64,000 nt of DNA, taken from the NCBI RefSeq assembly GCF_020700235.1, contig NZ_CP085301.1:2976001-3040000 (forward strand), in the 5' to 3' direction. Position 1 is the stretch's first letter; every line of letters starts with the position of its first letter. Made by a program: the position numbers and the translations under genes. This DNA is from Haladaptatus pallidirubidus. GTDB lineage: Archaea > Halobacteriota > Halobacteria > Halobacteriales > Haladaptataceae. This document shows, in pieces, positions 1-9,027 of the stretch. A model generated the notes under the pieces. That model saw only the letters and a program-made list of their open reading frames with translations. It ran no database searches and was not told the origin of the DNA.

Positions 1-1
1 C

Positions 2-916
2 CTCTGCTCGGAGGAAGCCCACTTCACTGCCGAACAGGCCGCCGCCCACCTCGGATTGGGCGAGAACGCGGTCGTCACCGTCGAATCGAACGACGACCGG
101 GAGATGTGTCTCGACGCGCTCGACCGAACCCTGGCCGAGTTGGACGAGCGCGAACTGCTCCCGTTCGCGCTCGTCGGTACCGCGGGGACGACCGATTTCG
201 GAAGCATCGACCCTCTCGACGAACTCGCGGAGCGGGCCGAGGAGCACAACCTGTGGTTCCACGTCGATGCGGCCTACGGCGGCGCGCTGGCGCTGTCAGA
301 CCGCCACCGGGAACTGCTGTCGGGCATCGAGCGAGCAGACTCCCTGGCGGTCGATTTCCACAAGCTGTTCTACCAGCCGATTAGCTGCGGCGCGTTCCTC
401 CTGCGCGACGGCTCGCAGTACGAGCACATCGCGCGAAACGCCTCGTACCTCAATCCGAAGGGTGCCTCCGCGCCGAACCTCGTCGCCAAATCAGTGCAGA
501 CGACGCGGCGGTTCAACGCGCTGAAACCGTTCGTCTCCTTCCGCGCGCTGGGTCGGGACGGATTCGGCGCGCTGGTCGATGCCACGATTGCTCTCGCGGA
601 CGACGTTGCGGAACTGCTCGCCGCCAATTCGTCGTTCGAATTGGTCGCCGAACCGACGATAAACGCGGTCGTGTTCCGGTATCGTCCCCACAGAATGAGC
701 GACGAGCGACTGAGCTGGTTGAACGAGGCGATACGCGAATCGCTCCTGCGGGAGGGCGACGCCGTGGTCGCCCGAACCGAGGTGGACGGCGTCACCGCGC
801 TGAAGTTCACCCTGCTCAACCCGCGTACGACGCTCGCAGATGTCGCCGACATCCTCGACGCAATCCAACGACGCGGCGGTTCTCTCAGTACGGTTTTCCC
901 GGAGGTGTCGCGATGA
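2..916 (+). CDS. bdb: PLP-dependent L-2,4-diaminobutyrate decarboxylase (partial, 5' end outside window)
   Basis: This pyridoxal-phosphate decarboxylase of the aromatic-L-amino-acid/glutamate decarboxylase fold enters from the left edge in frame; the first visible residues (LCSEEAHFT) already match the family, so the start lies upstream. Visible motifs are HVDAAYGG, with the Asp that binds the PLP ring nitrogen, and DFHKLFYQP, whose Lys (codon 362-364) is the expected Schiff-base lysine. Its stop overlaps the next start (ATGA at 913-916). In siderophore loci with this gene order the enzyme makes 1,3-diaminopropane from L-2,4-diaminobutyrate for hydroxamate assembly. The specific substrate is inferred from the neighbours; the family call is firm. 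The partner aminotransferase gene dat would be expected just upstream, outside the window. Confidence 0.88.
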   Translation, partial: LCSEEAHFTAEQAAAHLGLGENAVVTVESNDDREMCLDALDRTLAELDERELLPFALVGTAGTTDFGSIDPLDELAERAEEHNLWFHVDAAYGGALALSDRHRELLSGIERADSLAVDFHKLFYQPISCGAFLLRDGSQYEHIARNASYLNPKGASAPNLVAKSVQTTRRFNALKPFVSFRALGRDGFGALVDATIALADDVAELLAANSSFELVAEPTINAVVFRYRPHRMSDERLSWLNEAIRESLLREGDAVVARTEVDGVTALKFTLLNPRTTLADVADILDAIQRRGGSLSTVFPEVSR

Positions 917-2697
917 CGGCACCGGAGACGAAGGCGCAGTCGGACGCCGCCGCCGAATCGGCGACGATTCACGCCTTCCTGAACTGTTATCTCCGAGAAA
1001 CCGGCGCGTACGACGTGGTTTCGGACGAAGCCGCCGAGGCTGGCGAGGCGATTCTGTTCGAACTGCCGATTCTCGGAATCGCCATTCGGGCACCGCTGTC
1101 GTACCGCTCCCCCACCGGACGACATCTGTTCGACCTTCCGGTTCGATTCCAAGCGAGCGAGGGATGGCTCGACCTCGATTACGCCACGCTCGCCGGTCTC
1201 GTAATCAAGGAACTGTTCCTCGCGCGAGGCGGCGACCACGTCGGAGACGAGCTGCTCTCCCGCGTGTTGTCGAGCAAGAACAGAATCGAGCGATTCGTCT
1301 CGGCGCGCGAAAACGACCGCGACCGACTGTACGGCACCGACTTCGAATTCCTGCACGCGGAGCAGTCGTTGATTTTCGGCCACCTGCTCCACCCGACGCC
1401 GAAAAGCCGAGAAGGAATCGCGGAGCGAAATGCGGAAACCTACGCGCCGGAACTGCGAGGGTCGTTTTCGCTCCATTACTTCCGGGGCGACCCCGACATC
1501 GTGGCGCAGGACTCCGCTAGCGACGAGCGCGCCGACGAGTGGGTGAAAGCCGAACTGCGGAACGATTCCGCGATCGCGGAATCGTTCCGCGAGAAGCACG
1601 TCGAAAGCGACGACGTGCTGATTCCGGTGCATCCGTGGCAGGCGAAACACTTGCTCGACCAACCGCACGTCGAATCCCTGCTGGCGGACGGCCGTCTTCA
1701 GCACCTCGGAAGCCGCGGGAAACCGTACTTCCCCACGTCGTCTGTTCGAACGCTCTACAGTCCGGAATCGTCGTTCATGGTGAAGGGGTCGCTCGCGGTG
1801 AACATCACAAACTCGGAGCGCACGAACAAGCGACCGGAACTGGAGCGCGGCGTGGCCATCACCGAACTGCTGAACACGGAACTCGGGTCGGAACTCCGGT
1901 CGCGTTTCCCGGACTTCGGCGTGGTGCGCGACCCGGCCTATCTGACGGTCGATGCGGGGCCGGGATCAGAATCCGGATTCGAGGTCGTCCTGCGTGAAAA
2001 TCCGTTCCGCGGCGAGGACGCGAAGGGTGCCACGCCGGTCGTCGGCCTCTGTCAAGACCACATGTTCGGCGGCGATTCGCGTCTCGCAAACGTCGTTTCG
2101 AAAATCGCGGAGCGGGAAGGCCGCCCCACTGGCGAGGTGAGCGAGGATTGGTTCCGACAGTATCTCGCCATCTCGCTCAGACCGGTGCTGTGGCTCTACC
2201 TGAACTACGGCGTCGGCTTGGAGGCCCACCAGCAAAACAGCGTCCTGACGCTCCGTGACGGCTATCCTGGACGATTCCACTACCGGGACAATCAGGGCTA
2301 CTACTTCACGGAATCGGGTCACGACGAAGTCGATTCCCTGCTTCCGGGGGTCGCGGAGCGCGCGGACACGCTGGTTTCCGACGCGTTGGCGGACGAGCGA
2401 ATCCGATACTACGTCGTCCTGAACAACGTGCTCGGCGTCGTGAACGCCTTCGGCGCGGCGGGACTCGTGGACGAGTCCCGCCTGCTATCGGTTCTGCGTA
2501 CGGAACTCGAATCGCTGACCGAGCACGACCACGAAGCATCATCTTTGCTGACGAGCCTGCTCACACAGCGACAGTTAGCCTGCAAAGCGAACCTGTTGAC
2601 GCGGTTTCGTGGCATGGACGAACTGACCGGAACGCTCGAAAATCAGTCCGTTTACACCGAAGTTCCGAACCCCATCACTACGGAGGTAAACCGATGA
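913..2697 (+). CDS. iucA: IucA/IucC-family siderophore synthetase (NIS synthetase)
   Basis: This 594-residue protein of usual family length is an ATP-dependent NRPS-independent siderophore synthetase, which joins a citrate carboxylate to an amine of the hydroxamate precursor. Family signatures are PVHPWQ near residue 238, KGSLAVNITNSERTNKRPE in the nucleotide/citrate-binding region, and EAHQQN near residue 437 in place of the common HxQN motif. The FhuF-like C-terminal part is present. The start ATG overlaps the decarboxylase stop and the end overlaps the acetyltransferase start, both as ATGA, so translation is probably coupled. The order (decarboxylase, IucA, acetyltransferase, monooxygenase, IucC) matches the Haloferax volcanii siderophore cluster. 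Which citrate arm this copy acylates cannot be told from sequence. Confidence 0.92.
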   Translation: MTAPETKAQSDAAAESATIHAFLNCYLRETGAYDVVSDEAAEAGEAILFELPILGIAIRAPLSYRSPTGRHLFDLPVRFQASEGWLDLDYATLAGLVIKELFLARGGDHVGDELLSRVLSSKNRIERFVSARENDRDRLYGTDFEFLHAEQSLIFGHLLHPTPKSREGIAERNAETYAPELRGSFSLHYFRGDPDIVAQDSASDERADEWVKAELRNDSAIAESFREKHVESDDVLIPVHPWQAKHLLDQPHVESLLADGRLQHLGSRGKPYFPTSSVRTLYSPESSFMVKGSLAVNITNSERTNKRPELERGVAITELLNTELGSELRSRFPDFGVVRDPAYLTVDAGPGSESGFEVVLRENPFRGEDAKGATPVVGLCQDHMFGGDSRLANVVSKIAEREGRPTGEVSEDWFRQYLAISLRPVLWLYLNYGVGLEAHQQNSVLTLRDGYPGRFHYRDNQGYYFTESGHDEVDSLLPGVAERADTLVSDALADERIRYYVVLNNVLGVVNAFGAAGLVDESRLLSVLRTELESLTEHDHEASSLLTSLLTQRQLACKANLLTRFRGMDELTGTLENQSVYTEVPNPITTEVNR

Positions 2698-3284
2698 CCG
2701 GCCCCGCCGCAATCGTCGCGTCCCAGTACGACTTCCAGACGCACGATTCGACTATCGAGAAGACGATTTCGTTCCGGCAGGCCGCGATGGAGCGCGACCT
2801 CGGTCGCCTCCATCGCTGGCTGAACGAACCCCACGTCCTGCCGTACTGGCAGTGGAACGACCCGCTTCCCGAATTCCGCGTGACACTCGCGGAAAAGCTG
2901 GAAGACCCCCACCAGACGCTCTACGTCGGTCACCTCGACCACGTCCCGATGAGCTACTGGGAGTCCTACTGGGCCGCTGACGACGACCTCGCGAACCACT
3001 ACGACGCGAAACCGACAGACCAAGGAATTCACCTGCTCATCGGCGTGCCGGAGTTTCTGGGGCACGGGTACGCGGAGCCACTGCTGCGGTCGATGACCGA
3101 CTTCCAGTTCCGTCACGACGAAACCGACCGAATCGTAACCGAACCGGACGTTCGCAACGAGAAAGTCATCCACGTCTTCGAGAACTGCGGCTTCGAACCC
3201 CAGCGCGAGATTGCGATGGACGAGAAAGACGCCCTGCTGATGATTTGTGAGCGCGAGCGATTCGAACGGGAGGTGCTCGGTTGA
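2694..3284 (+). CDS. iucB: GNAT acetyltransferase, IucB-like (N-hydroxyamine O/N-acetylation)
   Basis: This 196-residue protein of the siderophore-type GNAT family (Acetyltransf_8) transfers an acetyl group from acetyl-CoA to the N-hydroxylated diamine, forming the hydroxamate. The motif A region reads GIHLLIG...GHGYAEPLLRSM, and the C-terminal part carries the family's EPDVRNEKVIHVFENCGF segment around residues 143-160. It sits between the synthetase and the monooxygenase, with overlapping junctions on both sides. The start is the ATG inside the ATGA overlap at 2694. Acetyl rather than another acyl donor is inferred from similarity to IucB and from context. Confidence 0.88.
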   Translation: MTGPAAIVASQYDFQTHDSTIEKTISFRQAAMERDLGRLHRWLNEPHVLPYWQWNDPLPEFRVTLAEKLEDPHQTLYVGHLDHVPMSYWESYWAADDDLANHYDAKPTDQGIHLLIGVPEFLGHGYAEPLLRSMTDFQFRHDETDRIVTEPDVRNEKVIHVFENCGFEPQREIAMDEKDALLMICERERFEREVLG

Positions 3285-4684
3285 TGACGGCGGCGGACGA
3301 GATGGAAGCGAGCGACGAAGGCGCGTACGATGTCCTCGGCATCGGACTCGGCCCGTTCAATCTCGGCCTCGCGGCCCTGCTATCGGATACAGACTGCGAT
3401 GCGCTGTTCCTCGAACAGAAACCCGAGTTCGAATGGCACGGCGGGATGCTCATCGAGGATGCAACCCTCGAAGTACCCTTTATGGCCGACCTCGTCACGC
3501 TCGCCGACCCGACCAGCGACTACAGCTATCTGAACTACCTTCGTCGGCACAACCGTCTCTACGAGTTCTACTTCTACGAGACGTTCCAGGTGCCGCGCCG
3601 GGAGTACGACGACTACTGTCGTTGGGTCGCCGAAAACCTCGGAAACACGCGCTTCAGTCGCCGCGTGACGAACGTGCGCTACGACGAGTCGGCGAGGGAG
3701 TTCCGCGCCACTGCTCGGAACCCCGAAAACGGGAAGACGGGTGAGACGAGCGAACCCGTCGAGTATCGGGCAAAAGACATCGTCCTCGGCGTCGGAAGCG
3801 TTCCGTTCGTGCCGGAATCCTTGCGCGGACATCCCGAGGAAGACGTGTTCCACTCGGCGTCGTATTTGAACCGGCGGGAACGCTGTTTGGACGCAAATTC
3901 GATTACGGTCGTCGGGTCGGGCCAGAGCGCCGCCGAGATATTTCTCGACCTCCTTCGCCAGCAACCGGAGGCCGACTTCCGCCTCGACTGGTTTACTCGT
4001 TCGGACGGCTTCTTCCCGATGGAGTACTCGAAGCTGGGGCTTCAGCACTTCACGCCCGAGTATACTCAGTACTTCCACGGTCTGTCGCAGGAGACGAAAG
4101 ACGACCTCCTGCCGGAACAGGGGTTGCTGTACAAGGGCATCGACGAGAACACCAGCGAGGAGATTTACGATCTGCTGTACGAACGGTCGGTCGGCGGCGA
4201 CGACCCGAACGTTGGCATGCTGGCCACGACGGAAGTGGAGGATATCTCGCAGGTTGGCGATGGTTATCGTCTGATCTGCAAGCAGTGGCAGGTTGGCGAG
4301 CGGTTCGCCCACGGGAGCGAGGTCGTGATTTTAGGGACGGGCTACCATCGCCCAACGCCGTCCTTCCTCGCCGGAATCGAGGGGCGAATCGACCGCGACG
4401 CGAAGGGTCGCCTTCGCGTCGAATCCGACTTCGAAATCGGATTCGACGCCCCCGGCAGAATCTTCGTCCAGAACGCCGGGATGCACGCCCACGGCGTCGG
4501 CACCCCCGACCTCGGACTCGGCTGTTATCGAAACGCACGGATTATCGAATCGCTGGTCGGAGACGAGGTGTACCCCGTCGATTCCGACACCGTCTTTCAG
4601 GATTTCTCGGTCGAGCGGTTCGTCTCGAAATCACCCAACAGCGAGCGATTGCACGGCAAACGGACACCACTTCAGGAGGACTAA
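3284..4684 (+). CDS. iucD: FAD/NADPH-dependent amine N-hydroxylase (IucD/SidA type)
   Basis: This 466-residue flavin N-monooxygenase of the lysine N6-hydroxylase/ornithine N5-oxygenase family hydroxylates the terminal amine of the diamine before acetylation. The FAD motif GIGLGPFNLG is at residues 19-28, the substrate-loop motif EWHGGM near 50, and the NADPH motif GSGQSAAE at 211-218. Late motifs NAGMHAHGVG and LGLGCYRN fit the C-terminal flavin contact region. I chose ATG 3284, which shares one base with the preceding TGA; a TTG three bases earlier is the only alternative. The natural substrate is probably 1,3-diaminopropane rather than lysine because a diaminobutyrate decarboxylase is in the same operon. 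Confidence 0.92.
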   Translation: MTAADEMEASDEGAYDVLGIGLGPFNLGLAALLSDTDCDALFLEQKPEFEWHGGMLIEDATLEVPFMADLVTLADPTSDYSYLNYLRRHNRLYEFYFYETFQVPRREYDDYCRWVAENLGNTRFSRRVTNVRYDESAREFRATARNPENGKTGETSEPVEYRAKDIVLGVGSVPFVPESLRGHPEEDVFHSASYLNRRERCLDANSITVVGSGQSAAEIFLDLLRQQPEADFRLDWFTRSDGFFPMEYSKLGLQHFTPEYTQYFHGLSQETKDDLLPEQGLLYKGIDENTSEEIYDLLYERSVGGDDPNVGMLATTEVEDISQVGDGYRLICKQWQVGERFAHGSEVVILGTGYHRPTPSFLAGIEGRIDRDAKGRLRVESDFEIGFDAPGRIFVQNAGMHAHGVGTPDLGLGCYRNARIIESLVGDEVYPVDSDTVFQDFSVERFVSKSPNSERLHGKRTPLQED

Positions 4685-4686
4685 CG

Positions 4687-6513
4687 ATGCAGGAACTCAC
4701 GACAGATACGAACGGACGAATCGAACACGAAGAGCTACGGGACGCACTCTCGACCGACGTTTGGGAGTCGGTCGGTCGCAAACTGCTGGCGAAGATGCTG
4801 GCGGAGTTCTGCTACGAGGAACTCGTTTCACCGGAGCGAACCGACGACGGACGCTACCATCTCGGCCTAACCGAGGGCGTCGAATACCGGTTCGACGCCG
4901 AGGAGCGAAAATTCGATTGGATGCACGTCGAACCGGAGTCGCTCGAACGCAGAGGCGCTGGCGACTGGGAACCTGCAACCGACCCAGTTCGGTTCCTGCT
5001 CGACGCGCAGGACACCATCGGCGTCTCGGACATGACGGCGGGTCATCTGGTTCGAGAGTATCGAAACACGATGCTCGCGGATGCGCACATCGAAGCCGAA
5101 GAGAGCGAAATCGACCCCGCGAATCTCGATTACGCCGAACTGGAGGGCGAGATGTCCGGCCATCCGTGGATAACGTACAACAAAGGTCGCCTCGGCTTCG
5201 GCTACGACGATTACCTCGATTACGCGCCGGAGCGAAAACAGGAAACGGCGCTCTCGTGGGTCGCGGCGTCGCGCGAGCGGGCGACGTTCGAGTCGGTTTC
5301 CGGACTCGACCACGATTCGTTGATCGATGGCGAACTCGGTGAAGTCCGCGAGGATTTCGACCGAAAACTCGAATCGGAAGGGTACGACCCCGAGGAGTAC
5401 TTCTACCTCCCGATCCACGAGTGGCAGTGGGAGAACAGCGTCGTCCAACTGTTCGCGGACGAAATCGCGTCGGGGAATATCGTTCCCCTCGGCGATGGCC
5501 CGGACGAGTACCTGCCACAGCAGTCGGTTCGCACCTTCGTCAACGTTGATGAGAAGGAGCGCCACCACGTCAAACTCCCGCTCCGTATCCTCAACACGCT
5601 CGTTTACCGCGGTCTCCCCGGCGAACGAACCGAGGCCGCGCCGATCGTCACGGAGTACATCAAAGGAATCTACGAGGACGACGAGTTCCTGCGCGAGGAG
5701 TGCGACCTGATTCTCCCCGGCGAAATCGCGGGGCTAAACTACGACCATCCGGATTTCTCCCAGCTCGATGGTTCAGCGTACCAGTACGACGAACTGCTCG
5801 GCTGCGTCTGGCGGGAGAGCATCTACACCTTCCTCGAAGACGACGAACGGGCCGTCACCCTCTCGGCGCTGATGCACGAAGAAGACGGCACACCGTTCCT
5901 CGAATCGCTCGTCGAAGAGTCGGGTCTGACGATGGAAGAATGGCTCGACGAACTGTTCGCCACCGTCCTGCCGCCGCTTCTCCACTACCTCTATCGCTAC
6001 GGGACGGTGTTCTCTCCGCACGGTCAGAATACCATCCTCGTGTTGAAGGACGGGAAACCGCACCGTCTCGCCGTGAAGGATTTCGTGGACGACGTGAACG
6101 TCAGCGACCAACCGCTTCCGGAACTCGAAACACTGCCGGACGACCTCTCGGCGGTGCTTCGCTCCGAACCGCCGGAAGGTCTCTGTCAGTTCATCTTCTC
6201 GGGATTGTTCGTCTGCGTCTTCCGGTACGTTTCGGATTCGCTGGCGACGCATTCGGACTACTCGGAGGAGAAATTCTGGACGGGCGTTCGGGAGGCGGTT
6301 CTCGATTACCAATCGCAGTTCCCCGAACTGGAAGACCGGTTCGAACTGTTTGACCTGCTCCGTCCCGAGTTCACGAAACTCTGTTTGAATCGAAATCGGC
6401 TGTTGGACTACGGTTACGAGGACGCAGATGGTCGTCCACACGCCTCCGAACAAGGGACGGTTCCGAACCCGCTTTTCGAAGTTGCAGAGGAATCACGACC
6501 CGCCGAGAAATAG
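4687..6513 (+). CDS. iucC: IucA/IucC-family siderophore synthetase (second copy, IucC-like)
   Basis: This 608-residue NIS synthetase is expected to add the second hydroxamate arm to the citrate intermediate, completing a schizokinen/aerobactin-type siderophore. Motifs are PIHEWQW near residue 242, LPLRILNTLVYRGLPG near 298, and HGQN near 444 followed by KPHRLAVKDF. The frame is open far upstream, but the start is ATG 4687, two bases after the hydroxylase stop, where the family N-terminus MQELTTDT begins. It is the last gene of the operon and is followed by AT-rich, T-tract DNA (6535-6570) that could terminate transcription. It differs clearly from the first synthetase in the operon, so this is the usual A/C pair and not a recent duplication. 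Confidence 0.92.
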   Translation: MQELTTDTNGRIEHEELRDALSTDVWESVGRKLLAKMLAEFCYEELVSPERTDDGRYHLGLTEGVEYRFDAEERKFDWMHVEPESLERRGAGDWEPATDPVRFLLDAQDTIGVSDMTAGHLVREYRNTMLADAHIEAEESEIDPANLDYAELEGEMSGHPWITYNKGRLGFGYDDYLDYAPERKQETALSWVAASRERATFESVSGLDHDSLIDGELGEVREDFDRKLESEGYDPEEYFYLPIHEWQWENSVVQLFADEIASGNIVPLGDGPDEYLPQQSVRTFVNVDEKERHHVKLPLRILNTLVYRGLPGERTEAAPIVTEYIKGIYEDDEFLREECDLILPGEIAGLNYDHPDFSQLDGSAYQYDELLGCVWRESIYTFLEDDERAVTLSALMHEEDGTPFLESLVEESGLTMEEWLDELFATVLPPLLHYLYRYGTVFSPHGQNTILVLKDGKPHRLAVKDFVDDVNVSDQPLPELETLPDDLSAVLRSEPPEGLCQFIFSGLFVCVFRYVSDSLATHSDYSEEKFWTGVREAVLDYQSQFPELEDRFELFDLLRPEFTKLCLNRNRLLDYGYEDADGRPHASEQGTVPNPLFEVAEESRPAEK

Positions 6514-6639
6514 CGAACTGAACCGCTCTCGAATGATATAATATTTATCTATTTTTAAATAAATACTCCCATATCGGGTTTTCAGGGCGTCTGGTGGCTA
6601 TTTATCTGGTGTGTCAATGAAGAAAATATGATGGTATAG

Positions 6640-6873
6640 AGGGAAGAGTTAAACGGTCCGATCAAGGACACTGATCGCTCCCGTCCAGTTCTCAACTCCC
6701 AGGGCAATTGTCTTCGATTGACCGTTCCTGCCTACCAGCTCAGCGACGATGGGCTGGGCCTGGGAGAGAGCGAAACGGCGGAAGTGACGATTACGACGCA
6801 GTACAGTTCGACCACGGTTTATCAGGTATCCGTCCCGCAGTCGCTCTCACAGCAGAGTGCAGTCACGGTTTGA
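6640..6873 (+). pseudogene. Archaellin (flagellin) C-terminal remnant
   Basis: The stretch from the TAG at 6637 to the TGA at 6871-6873 is open and has no start codon. It reads as the C-terminal beta domain of a haloarchaeal archaellin: a VLNSQG...RLTV block, then LGLGESETAEVTITTQY, and a terminal VPQSLSQQSAVTV. The known archaellin ending LGxGxEVxLTVTTQYGSKTxxxxxVPxSLxxxxAVxL lines up along about 60 residues (recalled family pattern, not a computed alignment). The conserved N-terminal hydrophobic helix and signal are missing and the DNA upstream (6514-6636) is AT-rich and non-coding. No other archaellum gene is in view, so this is a relic of a deleted or transposed gene. Confidence 0.6.
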
Positions 6874-6919
6874 CGACTGCCACGCGAATATTTCATTTTT
6901 ACACTGTCGTTTCGAATCC

Positions 6920-7906
6920 TTACGTAACGTCACGTTCGCCATGATTCTGACCGCCGTCCCTCGTTCTGGTCTGCCTATCCCTGCAGAGCTTCCCGAGAGC
7001 AGTTTTACAGACGTACCGAGCGACATTCACCCCCGTCGGCATCGTGTAGAGGGTACCGAGCGAGTCAGGCGTGGTCGGTTCGAACGTCGAATCTCGAAGT
7101 CGGCGGACGCCGACCGCGAGCAGTTGCTCGCAGACGGCGATTTGCCGACGCTCCACCTCACGCCACGTCCGGGCATCGGCAATATCGACCGTTCGCTCGG
7201 CGATTATCTCTCCACCGTCCAGCGTCTCGCTGATTCGCTGGAGCGTGACGCCCGCGGTCGGTTCGTCGTTCAAAAACTCCCACAATCCTCCCGGTTGTCC
7301 GCGGTAGGATTCCAAATCGCCGCGGTGGAAGCTCAACACGCCGTGAGTCGGCATGGTCAGAAACTCGCCTTTCAGTACGCCGAAACCGAATCGGACGACG
7401 ACGTCCGTGTTCGTGCCGACTTCCTCGGCCACTTCCTCAGGAAGCAGGTTTCCGAACCCGGACGCGGGAACCGGTTGACAATACAGCCGCTTCGCGCCGG
7501 AAAATCCTGCGACGGAATCGATAGATCTGGGCTCATGATAGTCGGGCGTTTCAGCGAACTGTCGCGCGACACCGGTCAGCGACCAGAGCAGATGGGCGCG
7601 CAGTCGCTCGATACTACACGAAATGTACTCCAGTACGCCACCGGGAAACGACCCCGCAAGATAATCGCTTAAGTCGTCGGGATCTGCGTCGTCGTTGATG
7701 ACGAGATGCGTAATCTCGACGTTCGTCTCCGCGACCGTGCGCTCGATGGCGCGTTCCATCCACGCGGGAACCGTCTCCCCTGGGAGGAGGATCCCGACTC
7801 GAAGCGGTCGTTCCTCCGCCGGTGACTCCGGAGTCGAATGCACCCCCCTCGTCGTCGGTTCCGTTCTCCGCTCGCTGTCGGACGAGTTTTCGGTCGTCGG
7901 AGACAT
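6920..7906 (-). CDS. Formyltransferase-family protein (methionyl-tRNA formyltransferase-like fold)
   Basis: The 328-residue protein has a low-complexity polar N-terminus (residues 1-35), a Rossmann-like start (PLRVGILLPGETV), and a formyl-transferase core VLSFHRGDLESYRGQPGG...GVTLQRISETLDGGEII. Members move a formyl group from 10-formyltetrahydrofolate onto an amine. Of the classic Asn-His-Asp triad, His and Asp are present but the Asn position is Ser (SFH), so activity is uncertain. ATG 7906 was chosen; the frame extends 53 codons further up without coding character. Candidate substrates are an amino sugar nucleotide or the hydroxylamine of the adjacent siderophore pathway; nothing in the sequence decides. 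It is transcribed towards the siderophore operon, separated by the archaellin remnant. Confidence 0.7.
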   Translation of the reverse strand: MSPTTENSSDSERRTEPTTRGVHSTPESPAEERPLRVGILLPGETVPAWMERAIERTVAETNVEITHLVINDDADPDDLSDYLAGSFPGGVLEYISCSIERLRAHLLWSLTGVARQFAETPDYHEPRSIDSVAGFSGAKRLYCQPVPASGFGNLLPEEVAEEVGTNTDVVVRFGFGVLKGEFLTMPTHGVLSFHRGDLESYRGQPGGLWEFLNDEPTAGVTLQRISETLDGGEIIAERTVDIADARTWREVERRQIAVCEQLLAVGVRRLRDSTFEPTTPDSLGTLYTMPTGVNVARYVCKTALGKLCRDRQTRTRDGGQNHGERDVT

Positions 7907-8136
7907 GGTGTTCCCGCGTTCCGGACGTACTATATTCGTTATACACCTCCTGTTTTCCGTAAATACCGCGTTTTCTCGTCGCCCCCTCGTCATTTGATTT
8001 GGGTTAACTACAAGATGTCGCGACATCGGTTCCATTCCGAACGAATCGCTGCATGCCGACCTCAAAATTCGCCGACTCCCGGCGCTCCCTCGTCGTTTCA
8101 GCTTCGGATATCACCGACAAGCAGAATATGAGTTTC

Positions 8137-9027
8137 TCACGCCGTCTGTACGGTTTTCGTCACGACGAGTACCGGCACGTCCACGACGCTTAGAACCGTA
8201 TCCGTGACGCTTCCGAGCAGTTGTCCACGTAGATTCGCTTCGCCTCGGGATGCCATGACTACGAGGTCGATGTCCTCGTCGTTAACATAGTCTTGAATAC
8301 CCGCCGTCGGCGTTTCACGAACGATTGCGGTTTCGAGGTCGATTTCGGAATCTATTCCGCGGGCGCGCTCTGCGACTCGTTCGACCGTTTCAGTTCCCCG
8401 CTCTTCCAATCGCTCGATGAACTTCTTCGAGACGCCGCCCGCGCTGAACAGTCCGCCCTCCATCTGCACGTCCACGACGTTGAGGACGTGGAGCGTCGCA
8501 TCGTACTGCTGTGCGATGTTAACGCCGTACGGAGTCGCGTTTTCGGCGTTCTCGCTTCCGTCCGTCGGGAGGAGAATCCGACTGTACGTCGTTCCCGTTT
8601 CGTCGGAGATGTCGCCGTTTGGAACCGCACAGACGGGGATCGTGACGGTTCGAAGCACGCGGTCGGTCACGCTTCCGAGAATTTGGCTTCCCAGTCGTGA
8701 CCTCCCGCGACGACCCATGACGACGAGGTTCGCGTCGATTTCGGTCGCGTACTCCGCGATTACTTCGTGCGGTTTTCCCTCCGAAAGGGTGGTATCCACG
8801 GAAACGCCGACTTTGTCGGCCATCGCTTCGATTTCGGCGAGGTCATCGGCACCTTGCTCTTTTCGTTCGTCCTGCGTCTCCGCATCGATCCGCCGGAATC
8901 GGCTCTGTTCGAGGACGGAAAGCACGGCTATCGTCGAACCGTAGGATTTCCCGAGTTCGAGACCGTACTTTGCGGCCCGCTTCGCGCAGTCGCTCCCATC
9001 GATGGGAATGAGGATTCGGTCGTACAT
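8137..9027 (-). CDS. Universal stress protein with tandem UspA domains
   Basis: Two UspA domains run in tandem (about residues 1-140 and 148-292), each with the ATP-binding pattern near its end: VVMGRRGRSRLGSQILGSV in the first and VVMASRGEANLRGQLLGSV in the second. Such soluble proteins bind nucleotide and are linked to stress survival; their biochemical role is not settled. The family start MYDRILIPIDGS fits ATG 9027. An in-frame ATG four codons upstream (9039) would add MACA. Both ATGs lie inside a 28-bp inverted repeat (9019-9046), which makes the start choice interesting. The gene stands alone with its own upstream region towards the divergent antiporter gene. Confidence 0.93.
   Translation of the reverse strand: MYDRILIPIDGSDCAKRAAKYGLELGKSYGSTIAVLSVLEQSRFRRIDAETQDERKEQGADDLAEIEAMADKVGVSVDTTLSEGKPHEVIAEYATEIDANLVVMGRRGRSRLGSQILGSVTDRVLRTVTIPVCAVPNGDISDETGTTYSRILLPTDGSENAENATPYGVNIAQQYDATLHVLNVVDVQMEGGLFSAGGVSKKFIERLEERGTETVERVAERARGIDSEIDLETAIVRETPTAGIQDYVNDEDIDLVVMASRGEANLRGQLLGSVTDTVLSVVDVPVLVVTKTVQTA

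Noticed and set aside
370..1704. Minus-strand frame of about 440 codons
   Set aside because: It is antisense to the decarboxylase and IucA genes; no recognisable protein features.
4285..4686. Upstream extension of the IucC frame
   Set aside because: It runs inside the hydroxylase gene in another frame and is Arg-rich; the family N-terminus begins at 4687.
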